Shown in pieces: positions 14,001-25,745 of a stretch of DNA of 64,000 bases (position 1 is the stretch's first letter; every line of letters starts with the position of its first letter). Location of the stretch: contig NC_134895.1 in NCBI RefSeq assembly GCF_041734735.1, positions 18,080,025 through 18,144,024 on the forward strand, given 5' to 3'. The notes under the pieces were generated by a model. That model was not told the origin of the DNA and made no database searches. It saw nothing but the letters and a program-made list of their open reading frames with translations. The position numbers and the translations under genes are program-made. This stretch comes from Babylonia areolata. Its lineage: Eukaryota; Mollusca; Gastropoda; Neogastropoda; Buccinidae.

Positions 14001-17000
14001 ATGTGTAATAAATATTGGAAATTTTTTTTAAAAAGTTAAAAAAAAATCTGTTTGAAAAGGCAAAAACCTATTGTTTAAACATACAAAGACACACATACAA
14101 AAAGATAGTATTTTTGAAAAGGCAAAATGTACATGTAATGTGTGTAATTGTACAACGACACACTTGCTTGTCCTTGAACTGAAAATCTACTTATGTTTGT
14201 CATCAATGGAAAACCTATTTGAAAAGGAAAAAAGGTACCGTGTGTTAACAAAGGAGGACACACATTCATGTGTACAACCAGATAATCCATTTGAATAGGC
14301 AACAAAATTAATACATGAAATATGTGTAAACAACTAAGACATATATTACATACACAAAAGGATAACCTATTTCAAAATGCAAAGATGGGAAAGTGGCCAA
14401 ACTATTAGAGCTCTGTATTCCTACTAGAGTTCAATCCCTGCTTTCGGTGCACCTGGTGGGTTAAGAGCGGAGATTTTTGCAATCTCCCAGGTCAACAGAT
14501 GTGCAAGCCTGCTAATGCCTGAACCTCTTTTGTGTGTATATGATAGGGCAATAAATTGGCCTTTCATATGCAGCAGGAATCTCTTACCCACTGTGTTGAA
14601 CTGAGTGGAAGGGCTAGGTTATCTCCCTTCGACCACCTGGCTTATACCTCTGAGCTAATGGGGTCCCAAGTTGACTATGTCTTGGAATGTCTAGAACTAA
14701 TTATTGAGGGGTTGTAAGCGTCCTTTGTTAATTTTCCCGCCATTATAAGTGTAGGAATATATTTCTTTATTCTTGTATACCAACCTAACTTGGCCTAGTT
14801 GGTATGAATTTTTAAAATGTTTTGCTTTAGGTTAGAGTTCCAGAAAATTTTATGTTTATTATTTTGTGAATAATAGTATTGTTGGGACTGAATCTGAGGG
14901 TACTATAGTGTGTTGAGGAAGGATAAAAATAGTACCTTGGACATCTTAGAACTCTGGGTCACTTTGGTTCCTATCACTGGAGAGACAACATCACAGAGCA
15001 AGCAGGTGCTTTGTGGAAGGGGAGAGACTGGGTGACTTAGGTTCACCGGCAGAATGTGTGTGTGAGGCTGACACTGTGATAGGCAGCGGCACAAGCGCCT
15101 GTGGGAACATCTTAGTCCTGAGTTGTTTTTTTGTGTGTGTTTTCTTTTGCTACGTTTTGGTATAAAACTGAATAAAGAATTGAATGGAGAATTGGATGTG
15201 AGTGTGGTACGAGTCTACATGGGTGCATGACACAACAACCCTTCACCACCTCATCCCCCTACATGTATATGCATGCAGAAGGTCAAATACACATGTTCAA
15301 GATCCCTATAATTCATGTCAGCATTTGGTGGGTTATAAAAACAGCAACATCACCAGCATGCATACCCCCAAAATGGAGCACGGCTGCCTACACGGTGGGA
15401 AAAATACAGTCATACAAATAAAAGCTGACTTGTACATACAAGTGAACACTGGAGTTGCAGCCTACGAATGCACAAAAGGAAGAAAAGGCAAAAAGTACAA
15501 ATAATGTGCATACTCATATTAAGACATACATGCATGTACGCAAATGGGTCATTCATCTGGAAAGGAACCCATTCATTTGGGACATCCTCAAAGAATAAAA
15601 CCCCACAGCCTGCATCTGCATGTAGTCCTCGTCATTAAAATAAGGACTAAAGTACACTTACTCTTAAATCTAATAAAAATATAATACTGATGTAATGACA
15701 GCATCCTTGATGACAAGAAACTAACATACAACAAATAGATTACTAAACAACCAGCTGCTGTGGCGAAGTGGTTAGCGTCATTGACTGATGATTGTGAGGA
15801 CACAGGTCTGAGCCCCATCAGAGGTAGGGTTTTTAGGCCTGTGGCTGGCTCTTACCCAGAGCCGTGTGTGATAGGAGCTCAAATGTGAAGACTTCAACCA
15901 CACAGTTGAGGGTCATACACATCACAGATGCATTTTTTGGGTGTGTTGCTCAAATTTCCTGACCAACTCTGCAGGTGCCTGAATCTCTCAGCTTGGTTAA
16001 TGTTGGGCTAAATATCATGAGAGCAGAGCCTTGTCAAGTGATGCTAAACCTAAATGGACCCCATAGTAGCATCTTCATCACCCTATCATCATTTATCAAA
16101 ATACAAAAAACAAAATTCCCATGTTCTGAGGCACAAAAAAAAAAAGAAGAAAAAAACAACTTCGAGACACTGACGGGAGCGTACTGCAAGCGTGAGCCAG
16201 AACCAGTATCTAGCATGCCCTTTGTGCTGGTTGACTTTCGGTTCTTTTCCTCCATGGCACTTGCTGGAATGCCATTCTTACCATATGTGCCAGGTCCTGG
16301 GGTTATACTCTGGAAGCACACAAATTCTTGTTTCAGCACATGTATGTGCACAAACACAAACACACAAATAATAAGGGAGGAAAAGAGAGAGAAAGGATAA
16401 GGATTAATTAACTGAAGAGACTATAGAAGTCTTGTGAGAGATTTTGTATTAAAATCGTATTACTCGTATTAGTACATTCATACCAGATTTCTCTACAAGT
16501 GACTACATGATAGGTGAAGGAAGCTTGGATAGAAGGATTAGGTGCACAACACAGTAAAAGACTACAGATGAATGGACAGTGCAAGTGTCAATTAATGGTA
16601 TAAAGGAACAAGTGGCGGAATAGAGGTGGTGGTTGGGGCTTTCAGAATTGAGGCACCTCATTCTACAGACTACACGGTGCTTCATATTATAAGGTTCATC
16701 ACCCGCATTAAAAAAAAAGATTTTAAAAATCTAAATTTAACAAATAATAAGGCACAGTACATCGAAGGTGAATGAAAAAATGTGAAGCAAACAGCAAAAA
16801 AGAATCAAAAGCGAAAAAGATCAACATTCAAACAATCAAAACAAACTTGGTTCCTAGAAACAAGATCCAGAGAGATCAGATGGACATCATCCATGACTGG
16901 GCTCTCGGTATGCATGCAAGCTTCACACACACACACAATTTCATGTGACACTAAAATACTAACATATCAAAAAAAGAAAAGATTACATCTACTGACTTTG

Positions 17001-20000
17001 TTTATGTGAGAAAATAGGTAAGAAAAATAAAGAGACAAAAGAAGAGAGAGATATCATGTTCATATTGAACAAAATTTTTAAAATATAAAAAAACAGAAAA
17101 ATGAAAAATAATATCCCCTCTCCTTAACACTCACATATTTGGTTTTGCCAAAGCGATCTGCCCGTTGGTCACAAATACCCAGGGTGCTCCCTGGCTTCTC
17201 ACTCAGAAGCTGGAGGGAATCCTTGAAGTTGTATGACCCTGGGCCTACTTTTCCTTTCTGAAACAGTCATTGTTGTAACCATTCATACCACATGATTAAC
17301 AGATGGCATGGTGGACATTAATACAGGCTTAATTTCAGGTCTACCGCAAACCATATGAATTTTGGTTGCAACATCATCATGCAGAACATCCCAAAGTCTC
17401 GTATGATAACACACATTGATTAACGATGATACATAACAGTCATACGATTCTAATCCTAGAACTTTAGTTAACTTTAAACTTAATCTACTACAATTGTGTG
17501 TACACAATGACAGCTGTTGCCATCTTTTGTTTGTTCAATGTGTATTGTGCATTACACATTCTGTCACCAAGGCAGATTCTGAGTGTGACAAGAAAGATGT
17601 GGGCATGGAATAAAAATGCTTTCAATACACTTTATACAGCATATAAATATGAAAACTGTAACAATAAAGATATCTTGGAACTTTTGATTGAATGCAGCTG
17701 ACTTTGGGGAATTTTGTATGTATAAAGTTTAAGCTCAACACACACACACACACACACACAAGGCAGAAATCTTTGTTGAAATGTTTGCGCAAAATAGTAA
17801 AAACGAAGGTTTATCACAGGAGTGTAAGACACACACAGACACAGAAGAAAACAGTCCATTATACAGTGATCCGACTCCGCAAAATGACTTGTGGTTTAAT
17901 TCTCCTATTACATATGAAGAGCTACAAACCGCAATAGCTTCCCTTAGCAATAAAAAAAAGTTCCGTTGGCTTCGATGCAATATCAAATGAGATGATAAAA
18001 AACATTCCAGAAAAATGTATCATTTTCCTTCACAAAATATATCAGAAATGCTGGATATCTGGAAGTGTACCACAGATATGGAAAAGATCGATAGTGGTAC
18101 AGTTCTAAAAGCAGGAAAACCTAAACGTAATAAAAATAGCTATAGGCCTATTGCTTTGACCTCGCATGTCAGTAAACGAATGGAAAAAATAGTCCTGCCG
18201 AGAATAATAACTTACTGTGAAAAATACAATATCATTCCAGTGAATCAGGCAGGCTTTAGAAAAGGACGATCAACAGTTGAAGACCTAGTAAAAATTACAA
18301 CTCAAATAAAATGTCAGTTTGCCCGCAGAAAAAGTGTCTTGGCAACGTTTTTTGATGTTAAAAAAGCCTACGATCAAGTTTGGCACAAACGTCTGCTATA
18401 TAAACTGAAATCAGTTGGAATGTCTGGTAATCTCTATGAGTATATAAAAAGCTTTTTATCTAATAGAACTATCCAAGCGAGGGTGGGAACACATTATTCT
18501 TTACCACATAAACTTGACATGGGAATTCCTCAGGGCTCAGTTATAGCCCCTATGCTTTTTAATATTCTTATTCGGGATCTCCCAAAGGTATTGTCAAATC
18601 ATGCAGTTATAGTACAGTATGCTGATGACATCTGTATGTGGATGGGTGTCACTCTAAAAAAGTCAACCCCACAAAGAGCACAGAATTACATATGGCGTTT
18701 GTATCAATCTGATCTTGACAACCTTGGTAACTATATGTTTGAAAATGGTCTAGCCTTGTTGACAGAAAAAACATGTATGATGTTGTTTAATTCAGGTGGT
18801 AACCCATCTAGCATGCCAGTTTTTAAATTACTTGGTGATGTCATTGATTATAAACAGGTGGTGAAGTTTTTAGGTGTTTATCTTACTTCAAAACTGACAT
18901 GGAACATTCATTTTGATTACATCTTAACAAAGGCAAGGAAAAGTATCAATCTAATGAAAATTCTAAGCCACTTACCTTGGGGAATGGATACAAAAACATT
19001 GATCCATCTTTCCATGGCTCTTGTAAGATCTAAGTTAACGTATGCACAAGAAATACTTTTCAGTGCACCTAAATATCTATTACAAAAGATTCAAAGTGTA
19101 GACTGTAAGGCTATCAAAATTGCCCTCGGAGTGCCTTTTCATGCATCCAACCAGGAAACATACAAAACAGCCAGAACTCTTCCTTTAAATGAGCATCGTG
19201 AGTTAGCAACAGCAAAATTTGCTGTAAGACACACTTCTATGACAGAAAATTTCATTGCTGATGAACTGACAGTAAGATCTGACACTGATTTTCCAAAATG
19301 AGCTAAAGCTATTTCATCACAAGAAACAGTTGCAACTTACGTTTCAAATCTGTTAAAAGAATCTGGTGTTAACATGAACAAGTTAGCTATAAAACCATCT
19401 TATACGCCTATTCCTTTTTGGGAAATGTTAAAAGCAGATTTTGATACCAACTATTCTGAAACAAAAAAGGAAGAAAACATAAATATCACGACGAGTACTG
19501 CCAGAATACACATAGCAGAAAAATACCAGAATCATCTCCATATATTTACAGATGGATCTGTTCTTGATGACAAAAATGCTGGCGCAGCTTTTACTATTCC
19601 CGCTTTTAAAGTTGAAAATCTTACTTTATTGGAAAGAATTTTTCCATTTTTACAGCTGAACTTGTTGCTATTATACAAGCATTGAGCTACTTGGTAAGCC
19701 ATCAAATAGTTTTCTTGAAAATAGCATTCTTTCTTAATTCCAAATCAGTACTTTATGCTCTAGAATCATTTAGCCTTGAAACAAGACCTGACTTAGTTAT
19801 TGAGGCAAATCATTTGGTACATTGTTTGAGGATTAAAGGTACTGATGTCAGTTTCTGTTGGGTGCCTTCTCATGTGGGCATTTATGGCAATGAAACTGCT
19901 GATAAAGCAGCTAAAAGAGGAGCACAAGATTCAGAAACATCGACAAAAATACTTGTCCGACTTTCCGTGAAAGAAACATACACTATGTTAGAAAAAACAG

Positions 20001-20532
20001 CATGGGGTTGATTTCATAAACGATGGAAGACAGAGTCTTCAAAACAGAAAGGGACATTATTCCCCGAATAAAAAAAGAAAATTAAAGAAAAAATACCAAA
20101 TTCTTCAGCTTGCTATACAAGATAAATAACCTCTACTTTCTTCCGTATAAAACTTGACACGCTGAAGACAAAATATAGTAAAAATGTTATATGCATTTGT
20201 GGTAAGCAGTTTGGCTTGCATCATAGTTTGTTTCAATGTCAGCAGTTACTTATCTTCTTGCCCAAGTATTTCACAGAGAGTAACTATTCTGCAGATGATT
20301 TTTGGGAAGTTATTTCTAACGAGGTTCATTTAGTAGAACTTTCAAAGGCATTAGTTCATAGCCCTATTTCTACATTCCTTTAATGTACTTCATAATCATG
20401 TTAATGGTGTTAGTTATTATCATCATTATTGAATTGTTACTGTTAAAGCTAATTTCATGTTAGTTATGCATTTCTTAGTAGTTATCTACCTTTTCTGTTT
20501 TATTCTGACTTCTCTATCCCCTCTCACTACCT

Positions 20533-20566
<34 letters not shown>

Positions 20567-23500
20567 ACTTTTTTTTGGGTCTAATATCACTAATAGTAAT
20601 AGTGAAAAGACGCTAAACTAAAGAACGAACACACACACACACACACACACTTTAACACATTGATGCACATGCAAACATTTGCACACACACACACATACAC
20701 ACACACACACATGATGCTTCAATCAGAGAAAGCCAAGAAAGACACTACACAGAGAGAACAAGCAGCCCCACAGATGAGCTATCTAAGTAGTTCTCACCAG
20801 TGCCTGTCTCTGTTCATACAGCTCCCTGTTCAGCAGGTGAGGCATTAAAGCTATTGTCTCCACTTCTTGCTGTCGGGCCCAGCCTGGCCCAGCAGCTCTC
20901 CTCTCTACTGCCCAGCGGTCAAATCCCTTGCGGTCAGGGTGGTACATGCCTGGCCCCCGTCGACATGTCTGTACACACACAAACGTTTCCACGCCATGGA
21001 AGATTCGAGCCATCACCAAACAGAACCAACAGTTTTGTTTAAATCTTACATTTGTAAACATCACTGGAGTGAAAGAAAACAAGTTCAGGTGAAAAAATAG
21101 CTTTGCTGAAGCATTATGTTCATTTATGTATCTGTTGGAAAAAAATAATGAAAGAACACAAGTTTGGGTGAACATCTTTTCTGTCAATATGAAAATGGTT
21201 TTGCAGTGGTGCTCAAATGAAAGAGTCGTGGTTGGAGAAAGGGACCAAGAGAGTATAACTAAATCATCACTAAGATTGCACATAGGGCAGGAAGGGGCAA
21301 GGAATTGTAACTGTTGAAGATCCTACAGCTAACAGCAGTGGTAATTTTCTCTGAACACCAGTCTACTTACATTCACTATGCAGAGTAAACTGATCAATAA
21401 TTATAACTTTTCACCAAATAGTATCAATACAATATGAAACAGTGAAGCCCCCTCACCCTGCCCCTTCAGTTGTAAATCATTGGCAAATGAGGACTGACAC
21501 CCCCACCTTGCGGCCCTGCTTCTTTTCAGGGTCTCAGTGTTTGGAGGACTGAATTGCCATATACCTAGGATATATCTGAAGCAATGCAAAGAGTTCTGAT
21601 CCTGTTGTCTGGTGTAGGGTGACCATGTCTTGCATGGGCACTGAGCATACATTCTTGACATACCTTTAGTTTTATATTTTCTTCTTCTACGCTTTCACAT
21701 GATGGTGGAATTTATGGCATTTATCTTGGCATCAAAAGACATTTTGCTGGACAGAACAGGGTATTGTATCTGAAGCTGTACATAATCCATGAGTAGAGCT
21801 GACAGTGGAAAGTGTCTCAACCATGACATCTGTCTACTTTGCATAGATAATCAGGACACCACAGGTCTTGGTAATTCTCTCCATCAAGATTGGAGATGAG
21901 GAGCCTGAAGATGTTAGCCACTATACTCAGGAGAGATGCCATGTTAGAAACTGCAATAGCTGTGATCATCTTTGTTTATTAGCAAGGTTTCCATTTGGCA
22001 TATCTTGAGGGACCGCAACTTCTCTCTAACAAATACAGAAGAGGTTATGCTGATGGAGTAATAGAGGCGCTTTATTACCCTGATGATTTCTGGAGGTACA
22101 GAATCATGTCCACTCAGTAAGTTAACTTATTGATGTATGGTCTAGTTTTAAAATGAGTTCAATCCCTCATGCCACAGCATACTGACCTTCACATCTGTCC
22201 AGTTTCGGTCATAGGAAACCTCTGTGAATGTCCCTGGGTTCTTGCTTTTGGGGTGTACCCCAGACACATCAAACCTGAACAATACCCAAACCTCAGTCAT
22301 CCCACAACAGTGATATCTGTAAGGAAATGGATCTCATATGTTTATATTAATGTATAATGTATGTGTACACACACACACACACACACACACACAACACACA
22401 CACGTGTGCATGTGTGTGCCTGTGTGTGTGTGTGAAAGAGCACATACACGCATGTGTGACTTTCATGTACACACACATTTGACAAAAATGAATATTTCCC
22501 AAAATCTCAATGTTTGAAAGTGTACTTCACAACATCTCTTATCTTCCTTTCCACTCCTCACATGCACCACACATACATAATCCATTCCATCTACCATGGT
22601 ATTTACACTCATATGTCTGCATACAATGATGATTTTGGAGAACATGCAAAGCATGGGAGTGAAACCACAGGTCTTGCAAAGGCACACACTGTAGGTGTGA
22701 AAATGTACGACTAGGACGGTCCAAGTTATAAATCCAAGGAGGATTTGTTAAAAAGAAATGTATGGAAGGAAGTTATTCTAAATATATAACTCATCATCAC
22801 TATCCACGTAACCTTTCCTCCATGTATTGCTGCTACATTGCTGATTCTTTGTCTCTTTTGAGGAGCAAATGTTACTGTAAGGTCCGCTGCCCATGGGGCA
22901 TCAGCATCGGCAGCTAATCATTTTTTGAAGCCTCCCAATATTGTAGCACGAACGCCTGAAACCTGCAGCGAGGTGTGGAGCTCGCACAAGGACAACAAAC
23001 CTCCCCAAGCATCAGGCATCACACTCCATATTTGGAAAGTCACATGCTGTCAGTGTCACCCTGATGATACTGAAGAGGAAATTATGGTTGACTGTAGCCA
23101 TGAAAATAGCCCCCACTTTTCTGAGGAAGAAAATAAAAACTTTTGTTTCTGTTTTCGCTTTGTCCTTCTGGTGTTTTGTTTTGTTTTGTTTACATTTTAA
23201 ATGGGGCAACAGATAAGATATGCTTTTGTTGTTTTATATACTGTTTATTTCTTAATTTTCTTCTGACATTTTTTTCAAACACACCACCTCGTTTCCTAGT
23301 ACTAACTCATCACACCCCTTATCCAGTTCATCTGTTTATTAGTTATCATTCAGTCACTTTTCCACACATAATATTGATATTCATTGCAAAATCATCGGAT
23401 CCTCACTGAAATAAACTGTCCATGATCCGGAAATACTGCTTAGTGGGGAAGACTTACAACCTATTATTGATTACAACTGTGCAGATTTTTTTCCCACTAT

Positions 23501-24716
23501 GTTGATCCAAATTTGATATTGGCCGACAGTGAGATAATGACATTGTTAAAGTTTAGCATGGACAGACATACACAACTTAACACCTGGTAATTATTATATT
23601 GACTCACATTGTTTAGACATGTGAGCTTAAAAAAGGTGCGAAAAAAGGTTTTAAATTTGATGTTGGCCGAGTCTTTTTTTTTTTTTAGCAAATGGTGCAC
23701 CATGGGGACCGTTGGAAAGGTTTCCTCCCCATTGGAAAGGTTTCATCAACTGATGCCAATCATTCTCGCAAGTTCAGTTACCAGTATCTACTAGTATAGC
23801 GGTAGACTACACGCCCGGACAGGGGGATGCCGCGGATCACATAAAGTTATCTGCATCAAGTTCTAGATCTACACACACAAACTGGCACACACACACACAC
23901 ACACACACCAAAAACGGTCACATGATGTGACGTATACACAACTGAACACCTGGTAATTATTATATTGACTCACATTGTTTAGACATGTGAGCTTAAAAAA
24001 GGTGCGAAAAAAGGTTTTAAATTTGATGTTGGCCGAGTCTTTTTTTTTTTTTTTAGCAAATGGTGCACGATGGGGACTGTTGGAAAGGTTTCATCAACTG
24101 ATGCCAATCATTCTCGCAAGTTCAGTTACCAGTATCTACTAGTATAGCGGTAGACTACACGCCCGGACAGGGGGATGCCGCGGATCACATCCAGTTATCT
24201 GCATCAAGTTCTAGATCTACACACACAAACTGGCACACACACACACACCAAAAATGGTCACATGATGTGACGTATACACAACTGAACACCTGGTAATTAT
24301 TATATTGACTCACATTGTTTACACATGTGAGCTTAAAAAAGGTGCGAAAAAAGGTTTTAAATTTGATGTTGGCCGAGTCTTTTTTTTTTTTTTTTTTTTT
24401 TAGCAAATGGTGCACGATGGGGACCGTTGGAAAGGTTTCATCAACTGATGCCAATCATTCTCGCAAGTTCAGTTACCAGTATCTACTAGTATAGCGGTAG
24501 ACTACACGCCCGGACAGCGGGATGCCGCGGATCACATCCAGTTATCTGCATCAAGTTCTAGATCTACACACACAAACTGGCACACACACACACACACACA
24601 CCAAAAACGGTCACATGATGTGACGTCCGTCAAACTCTTCATCCGCTCTATTTTCGAAAAACTCACCTTGCCGTTTGTACGCCAAAAGGAGCTCCTTGGA
24701 ACTCTTTGAAGCCCAT
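10453..24716 (-). CDS. CIMAP2: Ciliary microtubule-associated protein 2 (CIMAP2/LEXM/C1orf177), complete, nine coding exons
   Basis: Exons in transcript order: 24716-24667, 22274-22187, 20968-20798, 17257-17135, 16309-16175, 13031-12888, 12309-12142, 11419-11282, 10581-10453 (stop TGA 10455-10453). Intron 1 is phase 2 and the rest phase 0; all have GT-AG ends. The 381-residue product starts MGFKEFQGAPFGVQTARFD, close to the remembered human FTGAPFGTQAARFD. It carries spaced GPG-Y motifs typical of STPGR/SHIPPO axonemal proteins: GPGMY (51-55), GPGSY (108-112), GPGTY (149-153), degenerate APCTY (194-198), GPGHY (243-247) and GPGAH (297-301). The RGPYD..T.DRSKP block and NPVGVGRY near the C-terminus are LEXM-specific. 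Human LEXM is about 420 residues. Expected role: binding ciliary or flagellar microtubules. Introns hold a LINE, SINEs and a tandem repeat. Confidence 0.88.
10786..10935 (+). mobile_element. tRNA-derived SINE, 5' half
   Basis: A tRNA-like head has a GCAGAATGGTTAAGAC A-box region and a GGTCTGGGTTTGCATTC B-box-like region. It is followed by CTGAACGCAGAGATGCCTCC, seen again at about 47830 in the SINE beginning at 46975. It lies 205 bp past the CIMAP2 last coding exon, in intron 8, antisense to the gene. An adjacent (AT)n tract spans 11009-11039. Confidence 0.65.
14390..14545 (+). mobile_element. tRNA-derived SINE head (truncated)
   Basis: AAGTGGCCAAACTATTAGAGC resembles a Leu/Ser-type A box, and GAGTTCAATCCCTGC a B box. 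The body segment GGTCAACAGATGTGCAAGCC matches the family whose long reversed copy is at 47.1-47.7 kb. It lies in a CIMAP2 intron. Confidence 0.6.
15270..15490 (+). mobile_element. SINE body fragment (same family as 47.1-47.7 kb)
   Basis: Shared blocks in order are GCAGAAGGTCAAATACACATG, CATGTCAGCATTTGGTGGGTT, AGCATGCATACCCCC and GGCTGCCTACACGG. A GAACACTGGAGTTGCAGCCTA-type tail and an AGAAGG-rich end follow. No tRNA head is present. It lies in the large CIMAP2 intron. Confidence 0.65.
15745..16030 (+). mobile_element. tRNA-headed SINE
   Basis: The head begins GCTGCTGTGGCGAAGTGG with TTAGCG (A box) and has GGTCTGAGCCCCATC as B box, then a tRNA-unrelated body. The B box departs from the GGTTCGAATCC consensus, so the copy is diverged. 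It ends about 145 bp from the CIMAP2 exon at 16175-16309, on the opposite strand. Confidence 0.65.
17770..20600 (+). mobile_element. RNase H-bearing LINE (I/Nimbus-like), 5' truncated, broken
   Basis: RT and RNase H domains read on the + strand. The longest clean frame (about 18100-19301) holds YRPIALTS, NQAGFRKGRST, FFDVKKAYDQVWH (motif A), GIPQGSVIAPMLFNI (motif B) and QYADDICMW (catalytic YADD). RNase H follows: IFTDGS near 19550, then TAELVAIIQALS and WVPSHVGIYGNETADKAA after frame changes. There is a frameshift near 18090, a stop at 19299-19301 and a frameshift near 19640. The third RNase H acidic position reads LNSKSV, where DSKSV is usual. The endonuclease region is absent. The 3' UTR includes a poly-C run and ends GAAAAGACGCTAAACTAAAG before (AC)n. 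RT plus RNase H in a LINE points to the I group. It lies antisense in a CIMAP2 intron. Confidence 0.85.
20534..20650 (+). repeat. Poly-C tract and (AC)n at LINE 3' end
   Basis: A run of more than 30 C residues (about 20535-20566) lies in the LINE 3' UTR. An (AC)n run follows right after the LINE terminal motif (about 20630-20650), with another (AC)n at 20682-20711. The homopolymer length is likely to be inaccurate in assemblies. Confidence 0.8.
20972..22186. other. CIMAP2 intron 2
   Basis: About 1.2 kb between exons 22274-22187 and 20968-20798 with no intact gene. A weak minus-strand reading around 21880-22110 (SGHDSVPPEIIRVIKRL) could be a very old LINE RT remnant, but it is too short and broken to assign. 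Confidence 0.4.
23571..24626 (-). repeat. Threefold tandem repeat (units 366, 340 and 350 bp) in CIMAP2 intron 1
   Basis: Copies lie at 23571-23936, 23937-24276 and 24277-24626, nearly identical apart from T-tract and (AC)n lengths and a small internal duplication in copy 1. Each carries AACACCTGGTAATTATTA, a T-run, TAGTATAGCGGTAGACTAC, GCCGCGGATCACAT and an (AC)n followed by CGGTCACATGATGTGACG. The last contains the palindrome TCACATGATGTGA. The + strand has tRNA-like A-box and B-box spacing (about 42 bases), so the unit may contain a SINE head. The array ends 40 bp from the first coding exon's donor. A fourth partial match occurs near 23505-23530. Confidence 0.85.
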
Positions 24717-25745
24717 TTTCCTGTAACAACAAATAATTATACTACGCCAATTTAGTGTTCTTGATACTTGATAGTCTTGTTCTGATCCAGTCTAAACGTC
24801 AGCATTCAAGCAAAACTGTGGACAGAATCCATGCAGCCGGCTTTGGCCCAGTACACAGCAACACAGGCCAAGCAAACTGATCCGATCTTCAGTTATCATT
24901 CAAGACATCAGTGGCTAACTCTTTGAAACTGAAGAACAGCAGCGGCCAGTTATGCCTGCTTAATAAGCCCTGGGGCGTGTCATTCAAAACTGTCAATCAT
25001 TTGCAACATAGTTATGCATGCCTCGATGACGTTACTGGAAAATAATAATTGTTGATATCAGTAGCCTAGTTCGACTGGTCAAGTTTCCGAAGGCTGGGCT
25101 GAAGGAAGGGAGGTAATCAACAGCAAATTTATTGGCCAGTGTTGCTCTTCATAAAAGTTTGCGTCTCATTTCGTTTTTTTCAGCCAACAATTTCTCGTCA
25201 GTGAAAGGTGTCACCCGGCGCCGCCGCCATCACCGCCGGTTGCCCTGACCGATACCGTAAACGGACAAAAGCACAACGACGGACAAATGGAGCCCCAGTG
25301 GTCAAAATCCCACTGTACAGAACCCCACTGAACCACGATGAAAACAAATCCCAAGTGTACTAGCCGGCAAAACCGGCCCCACTGAGTCACGTATATAAAA
25401 TAGGCCCATAAAAGACACTGACACAATTAACATGCCTTTTTTTAAGTGGGCAAAATTCCAAACGCATATGTAAAATACCTAATAGTATAAAAGAAACTAT
25501 AAAATCAATATCATGGAATCACTGAGTTATTTTAATCGACTGAATGGCATAACCGGCATTAGAACCAATATATTTAGCGACCTGCAGGAACCCCGGCGGT
25601 CCTCCGAACACTACTTAAATGTCCTGACTGACAGTCTGAATACAGTTTCACAATTTCTAACTGAAGCTGCTATTCGAAGGTGCGGTTCATGTCGCGTGAA
25701 CTCTCAGCCGTTTCATTCATTTCACTGTTCCCTATATATATTGGC
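24717..25745. other. Probable CIMAP2 5' flank and promoter region
   Basis: This stretch lies upstream of the CIMAP2 start codon (ATG complement at 24714-24716). No second gene is seen. A CG-rich patch at 25215-25270 and repeated CCCACTG/CCCAGTG words at 25290-25385 stand out. The transcription start cannot be placed from sequence alone. Confidence 0.35.

Noticed and set aside
14640-15180. Possible solo LTR-like segment (TATAAAACTGAATAAAG near 15161)
   Set aside because: No matching second copy, clear end dinucleotides or internal domains; too weak to call.
23571-24626. Tandem array considered as a CRISPR or a tRNA gene cluster
   Set aside because: The repeats are 340-366 bp without spacers, and the tRNA-like part cannot fold a proper anticodon arm.
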